Source: Fomitopsis serialis (taxonomy: Eukaryota > Basidiomycota > Agaricomycetes > Polyporales > Fomitopsidaceae). From it: DNA of 64,000 nt. The stretch spans positions 1-64,000 of the forward strand of contig NW_025954963.1 of the NCBI RefSeq assembly GCF_022376445.1. The letters run 5' to 3'. Each line of letters starts with the position of its first letter. Positions within the stretch are counted from its first letter, which is position 1. Positions 11,282 to 23,615 of this stretch are shown piece by piece. The position numbers were made by a program, and so were the translations under genes. The notes under the pieces are model-generated. The model searched no databases and was not told the origin of the DNA. It saw only the letters and a program-made list of their open reading frames with translations.

Positions 11282-12932
11282 ATGTCGGCGTCCAGCCTGC
11301 CCGCCTACAGGCCGCCCTCCTTCGCCCGCTCCCCCGCGTCCCCCGTCTACACCCCAGAGCCCCAGGCCTACGAGCAGCGCCTCGCCCTCAACCGCATCCG
11401 CGAGCGACCCTCCACCGAGTTCGTCAAGCAGTCCAAGACCGGCGGACTGAGTCTGCGCCTCAGCGAGCAGGAGGACAATGCGTCCCTTCCGGTGTACGGG
11501 TGTGGCGACTCGGTGGAGGGCACGGTCGACCTGGTAAAGCCGGAGAGCGCGAGTGGTGTGGAAGTCAGGGTGAGTCCTCTCTACGCGTTCTGCAATTCGG
11601 CCCATGACCGTCGCGCCGCGTCCAGGTCGAGGGCAGCATCCGTCTGAAGGAGATAGCGGAGGGCGGCACCACGTCGCATAAGTTGTGTTTGTCCGTCGTC
11701 ACGCTCTGGAACCGCGAAACAGACCGGACACCGTGTCCTGCCTCTCTGCCGTTCAGCCTAACGCTGCCGACGACCTTCTCGGATGGCAAGGAGACATATG
11801 TCAGTCCCTCTCGCCGTGTCTCTCGCCGCTTCCACTCAAGGGTAGTCTCTAGCCTCTCCCACCTACACACCAAGCGCGTTTGCCGGGCGTGCCGGGTTTT
11901 GACGCCACAATAGAATACATCGTCTGCGCCGTAGTGCACAAGGGCAAAGCCTCGAGCTTGCTGCGCATTGGAAGCAGGTGTGTACCGGCGCGAACCAGTT
12001 TGCGGCCGTGTCTCAACTTTCTTGGTCTGTCCAGTACTGTCTGCACGCCCTTTATTTATTACCCGCGTTCTCGCCCCGCCGTTCCACTTCCGCGAGCAGC
12101 TCGACAGCTCGCCGGAGGCTACCCCGCCTATCTCGACACGCCGGACTGGCGCTGCTACAAATCCGTCATGGCACCCAAGGTCCCTGGCTTGAACGACATT
12201 ATGACGAAGGTTTGCGGCCTGCGGCTCCCATTGTGAAATTATGCTGACTTGTTGTGTCTAGTTCTACGTTCCCGCCGCGAGAGTGTTCAGCTTGTCCGAG
12301 CCTATCCCGTTCTACGTCATGTTCGCGTCGTCGGCCATCTCACTCGCTGCCTTTCTGCCCCTTGGACCGACGACCACCCGGCTATCCGGCCGCCAGCCCA
12401 CCCGTGTGCAGCTCCTCCGGCAGACGAACGTCGACGTCCGGTATGTCGTGCCTGAAAGCCCGGATGCTGTCGCTGACCGTCATTCCAGGAACGAAACCGT
12501 TTTCGGGACCAAGACGGACATCTGGCAGACCGTCGAGATCGGTGAGGGCGCCTTTAGGCACATGGTACGTCTCACCGCAAGCGAATAAGCTTTTCAACGT
12601 GCTGACGGGCCATGGCTGGTCAGGGTGACGGCCCGGACTGGATCTGCTTCTCGGGGGAGCTTCGCGTCAACGGCCAAATTAAGATCGGAGGCTTCAAGGC
12701 GGGAGGCCTGTCCTTGAAGGATTACCTCGTCCTGTCCATGACGCCGCCCGACCCCGTGAAGACGCCGTTCAACGAACTCCGTCAAGTGGTTCCTGTCCGT
12801 CTGACGACCGACCCGTGGTCGAGCGACGGCGCCGGTCACACCTTCTCGGCATCCGATTATTCAATACCTATCCTTGCTTCCGAGTCCCGCCATCCTGTCA
12901 ACGCACCAGTCCCCGGCTACCGCCCTGCATGA
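11282..12932 (+). CDS. Arrestin-like protein, gene B, intact seven-exon gene
   Basis: Exons 11282-11569, 11626-11799, 11853-11977, 12035-12209, 12262-12440, 12489-12564 and 12624-12932 join with clean GT-AG sites and one frame ending TGA at 12930-12932. The protein begins MSASSLPAYRPPSF (a Pro-rich N-terminus with a PAY-type motif). It contains VYGCGDSVEGTVDLVKPES, SIRLKEIAEGG, FSLTLPTTFSDGKETY, LPGVPGFDATIEYIVCAVVH, STVCTPFIYYPRSRP, LSEPIPFYVMFASS and the C-terminal RQVVPVRLTTDPW. The order of these segments matches gene A, including the EPIPF and VPVRLTT landmarks, so the two are diverged tandem paralogues. A role as a membrane-trafficking or ubiquitin-ligase adaptor is inferred from the family only. 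There are no frame breaks, and the start is the first ATG, preceded by a CT-rich leader. Confidence 0.85.
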
Positions 12933-13642
12933 ATGCATATCGACTCGCCCCATCTTGCAACTGGAACCTCGCAACTCAGCACCGCACCCCGCACCCTCAA
13001 TACATGCACGCACACCTTCGCATTTTGTCTAGACATTCTCGCTAATGTTGCACTATACGTACAGGGAGGACCCTTCTGTAGCCAGCATACGTCGTCGTAT
13101 AATCTGCTCAGCGACGGCGCTATAACATAGCATTGTAGCGATAATGAACCGCCGAATTCTGTCCTCTTTCGAGCCTCCTGCAATAGTAATTTACTAGACT
13201 CATCTCGTATGCGGGTTCTGCCCACTCTCATAACTTATACAAATCGAAAACGACATTTTCCGGCGTACTTATTCTTGAACTATGTGGATGCTTGTTTGAG
13301 CAATGTGGTATTCATCTTCGACGCATCTCAGCGCGCCGCGATGATCTGCGTTCAATTGACATCGACTGGCATTGTGGCGCAGATGGCTACGGAAATGGCC
13401 GGTGGATTCGTGTAGACGCCGATGGTGTGAAACACGTGAAGGCTGCGTGAAGGCGAGACATTGCATCAAGCGCCCGCCCGTCCCGCGTCCAGACTGGGAC
13501 GACGACCACCATCCTGCCTCCGCACTGCCTGCCCGCCATCCCCGCCATCCAGCCCAGGCGCACCCAGAGCCTGCGTCACTCCTCTTTTACTCTACTTACG
13601 ACTGTACCATATCTTCTTCCTTAACGATATTCGCGCATAATC
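12933..13642. other. Intergenic region
   Basis: This is about 700 bp between plus-strand genes, containing the 3' flank of arrestin-like gene B and the promoter of the RING gene. I recognised no RNA gene or repeat in it. Confidence 0.4.
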
Positions 13643-15119
13643 ATGGTCCATCTCCTCGCCCTCCTCGCCCTCTCTGGTCTCGTCCTCGAAAGCCGCTCTC
13701 ATCCGGTCGACTGGTTGCGCAAATTCTCGACCAGCGGAAGAGAGGAGAATGGCTGGCTCTGGGGCTGGGCGTGGGCCGCTGACGGCACCGTCTCAATCGT
13801 CGACAGATCGCCTCCAGTGACCTTCCCTGCGCGGCCGGCCTCCTTCGGCGCTGAGCTGGGCGATCCTCTTCTGGGATACGTGCTCCCGCTCACTGCCTTT
13901 ACCGTCCCTTGCGACGATTTAAACTCAAACCTCACTTCTCACCATCGCGCTGATCCCGCCCTTGGTTGTCCGCAACTTTGTGTTCGCGGGCCTCACGAGC
14001 CCGATCCGAGTGAATCGTGGATCGCCCTCGTACAGAGGGGAGGTTGTCCGTTTGTCGAGAAGGCCCGGCAAGCACAGCAGCTCGGTGCGCGAGCTGTAGT
14101 AGTGGGCGGCGACAGAGACAGCCCGGATGCGCTGCTGAACATGTACAGCGAACGTATGTCCTCTTCGCTTCTGTCCGAGAAGCTTGGCTGATGATATCAG
14201 GCGACTCGTCTGACGTCGTTATTGCTGCTACCTTCATCCGTTATTGGGACTATGTCGAGCTGCTATCCATGATCTCCGCATCTAACACGACGCATTCCGG
14301 CATGAAAACGCTGTCCCTCCTTCTCAGCACGGAGTATTCAGCATGGGAATGGTACTCGTGAGCCCTGTTCTATGCATATACCTGCTCGCCTGACATTGTT
14401 TTGTATAGGCCTATCATCACCTTCATCGTCATTCTGCTGCTCCCCTCCATCCTGACGTTCGTCACCTTGCTCGTGCACCGTTATCGCATGTCTCGCCAAG
14501 CTCAGCGCGATCGTGCACCCGAAGAGGTCGTCCATAGCCTCCCTTGGCGAGTCTGGACGGGGACGGGTTGGGAGAAGCATGAGGCAGCGTTTCCTCGGCC
14601 AGACCCCCAGCACGACCCCGCAGCTCCGGAACCAGACGTCGAACAGGGCGTGAACAACCCTACTCCCTACCCCTCTACCTCACACGATGTCGATCTCCCC
14701 GAGTGGGTCGAGCAGCAAATGGAATGTGCCATCTGCCTCGAGATGTTTGCGAAAGGTGATCGGGTGAGAGTGCTACCCTGTCATCACATGTTCCATATGG
14801 ACGAGGTGGATGAGTGGCTTATCCATAAGAAGAAACTCGTGTGTAGCGTTGTTGTCTTGCATATGCGCCGCCTACTCACCATTTGCGCTATCAGTGCCCC
14901 GTCTGCAAGATGGACGTAACATGCGCTCATCCTCCAGCGCCCCATCGATCTCATAGCGCGCCTCCGCCTCCAGAGGATGGGTCTGACGCAGATGACTCTG
15001 CTGCTGCTGCTGCTGCACGTGAGGAAGCTCCTCTGCCTGCACGCAGTATATCACCTGCGTCGGAACGAACGCCCTTGCTTCGGGACAATACAGCCCACCG
15101 GTACGAGGATACGTCTTGA
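13643..15119 (+). CDS. PA-TM-RING type E3 ubiquitin ligase
   Basis: Four exons: 13643-14153, 14201-14357, 14409-14838, 14895-15119. The protein starts with a hydrophobic signal peptide ([14 protein letters not shown]). A protease-associated-like lumenal domain follows, with [20 protein letters not shown] and [15 protein letters not shown]. Next come a transmembrane helix ([20 protein letters not shown]), a cytosolic linker, and a RING-H2 finger: [34 protein letters not shown]. The Cys/His order is C-C-C-H-H-C-C apart from the central DEVD position. The tail is Ser/Ala-rich and ends YEDTS. This layout is that of GRAIL/RNF13/Tul1-like ligases acting on endosomal or Golgi membranes. All splice sites are GT-AG and the frame is intact. 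Exon 3 must end at 14838 so that KKKL joins directly to CPVC. Confidence 0.9.
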
Positions 15120-16659
15120 CGGCGTCAAGGCTGCTGTCGTAATGATCTCACGAGGCTCTTTTGTTCCCCCTCACCCAACTCTGCTGTACGTGTACTCTCA
15201 TATCTTATACTGTAACGATTAGTACGATGACCAGCGTGCATACATGTACTGTCCGCGGCAGGCATTTGGCGTCTGGGACGCCCAGGCGCCAGCTTCTACT
15301 AATGTCAGCATCGAGTCTAACGCCTCTTGCAGGCTTCTCTTGCGGATTTAATATGGTTTTCTAACGACACACCCTGCATTACTGATGATCAGCCTAACGT
15401 CTGCATTCCAGGGTTCGATACTCAAGTGTCTACTCTCAGGCAAACGCCTCTCAGATCCTAGGGCTAGACCCCTGTATGGGTCAGGTTCCAGCTTCGGATG
15501 TCTCAGCTGAGTGTACCGCATGCTCCGTTGTCGCCGCGCAGGCACACGACGCGTCTCGCCCGCTCGGCACCTGGTCCGACATCTGAACCCGCTGCCGCAA
15601 GGCGAGACAATGAACCACTTGGACATCTAGCGGTTTTGTATGGGACACTCTTCAGTCACGTCGACCACAGGCCAGAAGGGGTGACATCACAATGCAGCAA
15701 TGTCTGAAAGACCACTAGCCATGCTGCTGCAATGAGGCAGTCAGATGGTACTGATTGCAGAGTATTCGCAGGATCCCACCCGACGTTGCCGTATCCCTCT
15801 CTACGATCACCACAGTCAAGGACAAGGTGCGCATCGCCTACCCACGAATTATCTCCGTCGCTCCTGCAGTCTCCAGGACTTGCATCTTAGTTAGATTCAT
15901 GTTCTTGAATAATCTGCAACCTGGTTCGCGACTTCTACCACAAATGGTCTAGAAACGCTTATTGTCTTCCGCCGACAAGGAACCATCTTCCCACATCGGG
16001 CGCGTCGGCAGTGCCGCATCGCGAGATTCAAGTTCGATGTTCTCAAAAGGCGGGGCTCTCGGTGAAGGCGCATCGACCTCGGTAGCATCTTCCCGCCCAA
16101 TCAATATCAGATGGACGGCGACGGCGGGGACAAGTTGTCCGAACAATTGTCTGTCGCAACGTGGCGCTCATCAGCCCGGTGCGTATCCTCTCCCACCTGC
16201 GCCCCCCTTATTGTCTCGCCATCTTCGATTTCGCCTTCAGGATATCGGAGATGCCTCCCTTGACAAAAAAGACCTCTCCCCGTGAATTTAACTCACGAAT
16301 GACTAAGCCCTTGCCCTCGACATTGTCCGCCGTTCCAGTGACTCCAGCGCCAGTTGCTGCAGGGATTTATACCATACCCTCCTCCCCCTTGCGCTCCCCT
16401 TATTGACCGTGACCGCCCCCTCTCTTGTTTACTCATCTCCACACGCAAATTCGACTTGTTCTTCAGGTATGGTGTTTGATCTGTCCCGCGCGAAACACTT
16501 CTCTGTACTAACGCCTTTGTTCATGAAAGGGGTTCCTTGCATCCGTGTATCCCACTACCTCTCTATATTCATTCCTCCTACGTCCCGTCAGGCTTGCTAT
16601 ATCTGAGGCTGTCATCTCGAGCGAAGCCACTTGCTCGCGATCATCCTTTCTGGGTTTCA
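15120..16659. other. Intergenic region, may contain 5' exons of the CCCH gene
   Basis: About 1.5 kb without a gene I can defend. Ser/Pro-rich coding-like fragments occur at about 15760-15900 and 15960-16280. They could be upstream exons of the zinc-finger gene that follows, but I could not connect them in frame. Confidence 0.35.
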
Positions 16660-18344
16660 GCATGCTTCACGAATTCCCGCCGTCACACGCCGAAACCGAC
16701 ATGCTGTTCAAGTCGTTCAGTAATGGTTCGTCTCCTGCCGTCCGGCAAGGAATATAGCGCTGACCTTTGTTATGATCGTAGAAACTCGATACAGCGATGG
16801 TCGTGACCGTTCAGTGTCTCCCCGCTCCGTGCTCGAATGCCCGCCGTTCGAGGTGCCTCTCAACAGTCCTCCCCCTCTGCACCCCGCGTTTCTTGTGTGG
16901 TGCCCGAAGACGAGGGGACTGGAGTTCGCACAACCCCCGTCGCCCCCTTCACCGTACTTTGGCGGGCGAAGGCGCCTCCCCTCCGAGATATCCACAATCT
17001 CTACCAGTTCTACAGATTCCTCGGGGTTCTTTGATGCCAGCGACCGCGAAGACGATTTTGAAGACTTTGCGTGGCCGCCCGTCCCGCCACCCACGCCCCT
17101 TTTGTATCAGGAGTCCGTGTCAGACACGGATACTGCCGAAGAACCGTACCAGCTGCCGGCTGCGGCGGCGGTCGAATACTTGGACAGACCTCCGATTTCG
17201 TCCCGTCATCTGCCGCCTGGTCACTCTTCGTTATACAGGCTCCCTAAAGACAACCTCTATAAGAGTATGTTTCGCCCATTTCTTCACGTGTGGGCTTTAC
17301 TGACGCCAGCGAATAGCGAAACCGTGCAAGTTCTACTTCACGGACAAGTCATGCATCAAGGGAGACAAGTGTAACTTGTAAGCCAATTCCACACCTCGTT
17401 GCGTTCTGTTCTGATGCGTGCCATTAGCATCCATGACGAATGGGAACGTGCGCTTCGCCCCTCTCGCCCTAAGAGCGAAAAGCGAATGCCACCTCCCCTT
17501 TCTACCCTGGGTCGCCGGCCTACAGGTGAGGCGCCCAGGCAGCCCCACCCCACAACCCCGAGGCCGACAGAGCTTCATGCCCATGCACTACCGAAGCGAC
17601 CTGCAGAGGATGCGCAGAGGGCGCGCAATCCAAACTTCTATCCCATCACATGGCGCGTCATCGGTGGCGGCGTTCTGATGGGCGGCAGACGTAAGTCTTA
17701 TGACGTTTATTCGAAGTCTATTGTGATCGAGCGATCTTTCCGTAGGCGAAATCTGTCAAGAATTCATGGCTGGACGCTGCCATGAGGGCGCCGACTGCAA
17801 GTACGCGCATCCTGGTGGTACGTATGTCCTGCTATCATGCACTTCGCGGTACTGATCGGAAGCGATATTAGGAGATGACGGGGAAGACTCGTCACTCAGC
17901 AATCTGTATCCGTACATGTCCCCACTATCCCCGGTTCAAGAGGAACCGGCGTACGTTCCTTCTAACCATTCCCCTGTCGCCCTGCTACACCAACCCTCCA
18001 TCTGTTCGCCGGTTCTGCGCTCCCCACCTCTGTCAGCACACATTCCGTCGTCTTACACAGACGAACGTCGTCGCCGCGGGCGGAGAGCCAAGAAGCCACT
18101 CACCATCATCCCCCCTCCCATACCTGAGCAGCCCGAGCTGGTGGGCTATTCTGCCCATCGGGTGCTGGACGGAAGTACGCTCCTTGAGTTGGAAACGTCG
18201 CCGCCACCAGCGGCGGAGACGCCCGACCTTTCGCCGGACCGTCTCGACGTTGCGTCTTTGGCGCGCTCACTTGTACGACCGTTGTCTACTCCGCCAAGTC
18301 TAAGCGGGCCACGACCTCAGGTAGTGAACGTACGTAATGTTTAG
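16660..18344 (+). CDS. CCCH-type zinc-finger protein, two C3H1 fingers
   Basis: Exons 16660-16725, 16782-17264, 17317-17377, 17428-17525, 17571-17690, 17746-17817 and 17872-18344 join in one frame. Finger 1 is CKFYFTDKSCIKGDKCNFIH, a perfect C-x8-C-x5-C-x3-H, assembled across the intron at 17378-17427. Finger 2 is CQEFMAGRCHEGADCKYAH (C-x7-C-x5-C-x3-H), also split from its flanks by introns. The N-terminal region is Ser/Pro-rich with acidic patches (FDASDREDDFEDFAW). The C-terminal region is Pro-rich with a basic cluster (DERRRRGRRAKK), a possible nuclear signal. CCCH proteins usually bind RNA, often AU-rich 3' UTRs, so an RNA-regulatory role is inferred. The 5' end is uncertain: the ATG at 16660 gives MLHEFPPSH, but more exons may lie upstream. 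Confidence 0.82.
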
Positions 18345-19476
18345 TGTCCTGATATGGGCGTCGTCAGCTCATCTGCTTCTCTTAGCTGTTCGCTGCAGAG
18401 ATGCCTTAGGGCGGTGCTTCTATAGCAAAGCATCTTGGCCTGGGCTCACCCTGTTCATCGTTATTCGATCTTTCTGCATCGTGGTCTACGTACTGCATCA
18501 CCGTTATCTGTTTCCCACTCACCCGCATACCCTCTCTCCATCCACGCATCTGCATCACATTGACCCCATCCGCTTTAGCGCGGATGTGAACATCGTATAG
18601 ACTGTTTCGGTTTTACGTCGACGCACCTTTCCCGATCTCGTTATTGATTGCCATTATTGAACGGCGCATATATCCTTGTTGTGAAGATAAGTGTTAAATG
18701 GCTCGGATGCAGATGACGGGCGATGGCGCAACGCGGCTTCAAACCTTGCGACCTGTAATAAGCTGCCATGCACGATTAGATGGTCCGAGCCCACTTGGTC
18801 TGAACCCGTATAGCCAGACTATGACCTTCGTAGTTATGACTCGCGTGTCCTTTTGTGTCTCTGATCATCTGGTCAGGATATATATGTCACTACTTTCGCA
18901 CATCGCACAAGAGTAGTAGTAGAGCGTACGATCGAGACGGGAACATCGCAGCTCGTGAAGCTTGCTGTTTTTGACCGCGACATTACGCCTTGATTACGCC
19001 GCTCACGGTCCTATGCCATGGCAGGTGAGTTCAGACGAGTTAGTAAAGTAGTGCACATTGCCCGATCCAGTATTTTGCTGGCGTATATGACGTGGTTTAG
19101 GATATCGACGTGCTGTAGTCACCAAATGAGTCTCTCATCAGCCCGGCTCAGGCTGCTAGAGAATCCGAACAACTCGGAGTCAATCTCTAAAGGATGCAAA
19201 CAGCCTCCGTGCAACTCACCCAGTGCTATACACGTAAATTTAGTAGAGACCGAAAGCCAGGTCAAGAGGACTGCCTGTGGATGAAGCAGATGTCCTCCTC
19301 GTCCTCGTCTACTACTGCCAGTGTATCGGCGCCTATCTAGGTCACAGTGAGGATGTTAAGTTATCAGATAAGATACAGTAATGAGATGGGTCCGTGCCAT
19401 CCGGACCTGGACCGACGTGCAGGCGCCCAGGCGTTGGAGCCGCTTTCTCCCTCCTTGGTTCCTCCCCAACCTAACA
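18345..19476. other. Intergenic region
   Basis: About 1.1 kb between two plus-strand genes, ending at the TATA-like box of the heme oxygenase gene. Nothing protein-like or repetitive was recognised. Confidence 0.4.
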
Positions 19477-19482
19477 TATAAA
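19477..19482 (+). promoter_or_regulatory. TATA box of the heme oxygenase gene
   Basis: TATAAA lies 102 bp upstream of the heme oxygenase start codon and is followed by a CT-rich leader, a common arrangement in strongly expressed or inducible fungal genes. Confidence 0.55.
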
Positions 19483-19583
19483 CTATTTCCGAGCAGCTGT
19501 GCTTGCTCTCTTCGTCCCTCCTTTGCATTAAGCTCCGTGTGCTTCCTCCTTCCTCCGGTTTTCCCTTCACCCTCGCACCGATC

Positions 19584-20675
19584 ATGTCGACAGAGCCAAT
19601 ATACGTCGACTTCTCTTTGCCCCTTGCCGAGCTCCTCCGCGAAGGCACCGCCATCGCACATGAAGAGGCAGCGAAGAGCAAGGGGCGACGTGGATGGTCC
19701 GAGGCGAGCTCGACAGGGAGGAGTACATCCGGTTCCTCATGATGCTTTGGCACGTATATGAGTACGTCTTTGCCTTGTAACCTAGCCATCGCGACCCTAA
19801 CACCGTTCGCGTAGCACGCTCGAGCTTGGTCTTGAGCGGCATGCGTCACACTCAATACTTTCGTTCACCCACAACCCCGCTCTGCTGTCGCGCGCACCGG
19901 CTCTCTCTTCCGACATTGCCCACTTCTTGCAGACAGCGGACTGGCAGAATCACCCCTTGCACGTGGAGCTCATGAACGATCCTCCCGCCGCCCTCTCGCA
20001 ATATCTGGAACGTCTGAAGGATATAGCATCGTCTGGAGACCCCTCTCCCCTTCTCTCACATGCATACGTGCGCTATATGGGCGACTTGAGCGGAGGCCAG
20101 GTCATTCGTGGCAGGGTCACCAAATCATACAGCCTTGAGGATGGGTTAGGCGTGTCTTTCTTTGATTTCAAGCCTCTGGGAGGAACAGGGACCGCAACCA
20201 TTGGCGAGATGAGGAAGATCAAGGAATGGTATCGCGAGAACATGAACTCCGCTGTCGGTGACAATCAGGACCTGAAAGGCGAGTGTTCCCTCTGCCCAAA
20301 GTCGCCGAACGCTCATGACCTCTCACAGCGGACATCGTCGAGGAGGCGATCACGGCGTTCGAGCTCAACGGTGGGCTCTTCGCTGCCCTGCGGCCGCCAT
20401 CCTTGCCTTCGTTGGAGGTCTGCATCCCCACTCTACCACCGTTGGGAGAACCCATCACGCCCGTTGATGGCAGCTTCAACAAACTATCAGGAGGCGGTGG
20501 ATCAACGGTGCTGTACGAGTCAAAGGTGGCAGAGAAGATGTATCAGATGTCCGGCGTCATCGCGGTGGTCGCCGCCATGTCGCTGGCCCACTTCGCTCTG
20601 GTTGTCGGCGGGTTCACGGGAGACCGGGGCATGGCCAAGCTGGAGGCATTGAGGAGCTGGTGGTTTGCTCACTAG
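19584..20675 (+). CDS. Heme oxygenase with C-terminal membrane anchor, one frame break
   Basis: Converts heme to biliverdin, CO and iron. Exons 19584-19761, 19815-20278 and 20329-20675. The family signature YVRYMGDLSGGQVIRGRV is present (heme-pocket distal helix). The proximal-side segment LREGTAIAHEEAAKS near the N-terminus carries the expected heme-ligand His, and IVEEAITAFELNGGLFAAL marks the C-terminal helix. A hydrophobic segment near the end (GVIAVVAAMSLAHFALVVGG) is the expected ER tail anchor. Two oddities are visible. At 19682-19685 a run of four G should be five to join HEEAAKSKG to ATWMVRGELDREEYIRF. The second intron, 20279-20328, has a GC donor (AAAG/GCGAGT) with a normal AG acceptor. 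The start is the ATG giving MSTEPIYVDFSLPLAELL. Confidence 0.9.
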
Positions 20676-20947
20676 GCGGAGCATGTAAGGACGCGTTATA
20701 TACAGACATCTACAGGTTCCTGCCGTTGTACCAGCCTCGCACGAACGTCATCCTGGAATGATACACGTCTGTGCTTAGTAGCTGCTGTTATCCCCGAGCG
20801 CACGGTGAATTGTCTGGTAGCGCCGGGTGATCGAGTGATCGAGATTGGGCAAGACAAGATCCCGGAACTCCAGATTGCGTCTCGCGTTTCAATTTCACCT
20901 CCATCACCTGTACACATCATCACTCTTTTGCCACACTGTCGCACAAG
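20676..20947. other. Intergenic spacer
   Basis: This short spacer holds the 3' end of the heme oxygenase gene and the promoter of the WD40 gene. Nothing specific was recognised. Confidence 0.4.
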
Positions 20948-23186
20948 ATGCCGGTGAAGCGACGGCGTGTCTCTCAGGGACTGGGGTCATCGACCGCAAG
21001 GAACGCTTCGTCGCTCAATCATACGCGGAGCACATCCATTGAGGCACTCCTTGACGGCGGCCTTCCTTATTCAAGGTCAAGAGGTAGCCTGCCCCTCCTT
21101 AGACCCCGTTCTCAATCATAATCACGAACCCGCAGAAAGCTACGTGGGCATACTGCCTGCGTGAACGCGCTCGCCTTCTCTCAGTCCGGACGCTGGCTCG
21201 CAAGCGGCGGAGATGGTGAGTACCTCGCGCCCCCCGGGCGTCCAAGCAGATCTTATTCTGCCGCAGATCCACACATCCGACTCTGGGATTTCCATCAGGA
21301 TGACTTGCGGGAGCCATCACAGCACTTCGCTGGTCATAGGGTGAGGATAAATCTACCCTTCATATCTAATCCTTTGTTCATCTGTTTAGACCAACATCTT
21401 CGCCCTAGCGTTCTCGGCATCGAGCAAGTTCCTCTATTCGTAAGTCGCCGCTTCGTAGCTTGCTGCCCGCGGGATGTTTGATTATGTCCAGAGGAGCAAC
21501 AGACAATAGTATTCACACATACGACCTCGAATACTCGCGCTCGTTGGACTCGCGAGCCGTTTCTGACCCGGATACTATCCACTTGTTACACAAGGTGCCC
21601 TTTTCGTGCTTTTTTGCACTGCATCTCCCTCTGATGTCCGAGCCAGGACAGCATCCGTGGTTTGTCGTGCCACCCACAGCACGACGAGATCTTCCTGAGT
21701 GCCAGGTATCTATATACACTCTGAGTGTTGCGTCACGATCTGAGCTCTTCCCTTCCCTGCAGCGACGATGGCTGCATCATCATGCACGACATGCGCGCGC
21801 AGAGCACACTGACCCGGGCACAGGGTACGCTGCAACACGATACCGAGTTCACCAGCGTGCAGTTCCACCCCGAGATGCCGCATATTTTTGTGACGAGCGA
21901 TAACCGTGGGGAGGTGTGCTTGCGCGACACGCGGACAGCGTTCGGGCCAAGAAGCCAGAGGCGGGACAAGGGCGTCGCGCAGAAGGTGGGTGGGCTTTCC
22001 AGCGGTGATCGTGTCGTTGTTGAGGTGTTTGGTGCGCAGTATGTAACCACGATCTCGAAGCCGTCCACACGGTACCTCAGCAATCCGGAGGTTAGCAGTG
22101 TGACGTTCGATCGCACAGGTGCAGTTCATGTTCAGGCTAGTATTGTATCACGCTAAGTAACTTGGATCACCAGGGACGAAGTTGGCTGCAACTATGACAG
22201 TATGTCTGATATCCGCGATGAATCCCTGTTCACTCATACCATCCATACGACAGCACTTCTCCCCTACTATCTACTCACTCTCTGATCCATATCCAATCGC
22301 TGTGTGTACAGCGTCTACCCAGCCCGATGGCTCGCCCATACCACAGGGTGAGCGTAGCTATGCGAACTCGTGTACCATCAAGGCAAGTTGGCATTTCCTT
22401 GATTGACTTCGGCGACTGATGGCTTGACTTATGTATGCGCAATCTTGATTACAGCATGGTTCCTTTGGCGGTGGCGGAGTTCTCGACGACCCCTACTACT
22501 GTGCAGGCTCCGACGACTTCCGGACTTACATATGGAAAATTCCTTCCCCTGCCATTCTGGCGCAACAACGAGAAGAGTATATTAGTGACGACTGGTCAAG
22601 CGAGAACTCCAACACAATTGGTGCGTGGCTCTTTGCTACCCTATTCAGCTTTCGTTCCCTCAGCTATCGGTTTCCAGGCTTCGCTGCATCCTCTACAGAT
22701 GCGCGGCGTGTCCCTGTTACGCTCTCGCGGCCCGTTACCCGTCTCACTGGTCACAGCTCTATCGTGAACACAGCCCTCATGCACCCCACCTTTCCTGCTG
22801 TCCTCACAGCCGGCATCGAACGCGACATCCTCTTGCACTCGCCCACACCCGCCGCGCCTTTCCTGCCCTCTACCTCCCTGACTCTGACGCCAACGGCTGT
22901 GCGGCCTCTTCCTCCGGCTGAGATGGCTTGGTCTCGACGCGTCATGCGAATGATGATTCCGCAGACCCTGGACGAAGTCGAGCCTGAGGACGATAGCACG
23001 ACTATCGCAATGTTCGACCAGTACGTGGTGGTCTTCCGCGGCGATATGGCCTGACTGACGCCTGGCCTGTGCAGAATTATCTGCGAAGAGAGCGACGCGG
23101 ACGTGTTCGCTGTGCGGAGATGGAATGGAGATGCGCACGGGGACGAGGATACGGATGATGCCATGACAGGCATCGACGAAGCATGA
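20948..23186 (+). CDS. WD40-repeat protein, DCAF5-like (candidate CUL4-DDB1 substrate receptor)
   Basis: The first exons are 20948-21075, 21136-21215, 21267-21340, 21390-21439, 21492-21594, 21647-21705 and 21763-21985, with more exons from 22040 and the end at TGA 23184-23186. WD repeats visible in order include LRGHTACVNALAFSQSGRWL, DDPHIRLWDF, HRTNIFALAFSASSKFLYSG, DSIRGLSCHPQHDEIFLSAS, GCIIMHDMRA, EFTSVQFHPEMPHIFVTSD, CAGSDDFRTYIWKIP and LTGHSSIVNTALMHPTFPAV. The early gap pattern, and a late repeat followed by an acidic tail (DEVEPEDDST, GDEDTDDAM), resemble DCAF5/DCAF6-type proteins. These recruit substrates to CUL4-DDB1 ubiquitin ligase. The assignment to that subfamily is my inference from overall layout; WD40 is certain. 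Splices are canonical and I saw no frame break in the exons checked, but the 22040-22440 exon borders are less sure. Confidence 0.8.
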
Positions 23187-23615
23187 CACTTCTGTGACCA
23201 CTTATATCACGGTCGGTGTCCACAGTATCTGTCAGCTTTAGGGTAAGTTTCTCGGAGTTGTCACGTATAGTACACGCTAAGCAGGCACGACAGGTAGAGG
23301 TTTTCTGCGATACGAAACCACTTTAGCAACAATCGTAGACCAACGTACGACGGATGAATTAAGTCACACTCTGACCACAGCGACTGGAGTCTGTGAACAG
23401 ACCTCCTGGCGGGGCTGGGTATCGCTCTCGCCATGCCCGGCAGACGCGTCGAGAGGCCGGTGCGATGCCCCGATATGTGCAGGGGCGCGGCGGAGAGGCC
23501 GGTGGCGTTGACGTGGGATGAACCAGGATGACGTGCCGGCCGGCGTGCGCAAGTTGAACATAAGAGGCCGCCCCGCGCCCCGCCGCTCTTCACCTCTCTC
23601 TTCTGTCCCGCCAAC
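23187..23615 (+). promoter_or_regulatory. Upstream region of modular gene copy 1, partly shared with copy 2
   Basis: The last 95 bp before the start codon include GACGTGCCGGCCGG followed by GCGCAAGTTGAACATAAG. The same two blocks, a few bases further apart, precede copy 2 (about 62970-63025, minus strand). Their retention while coding sequence around them diverged suggests a shared core promoter or leader. Confidence 0.5.
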
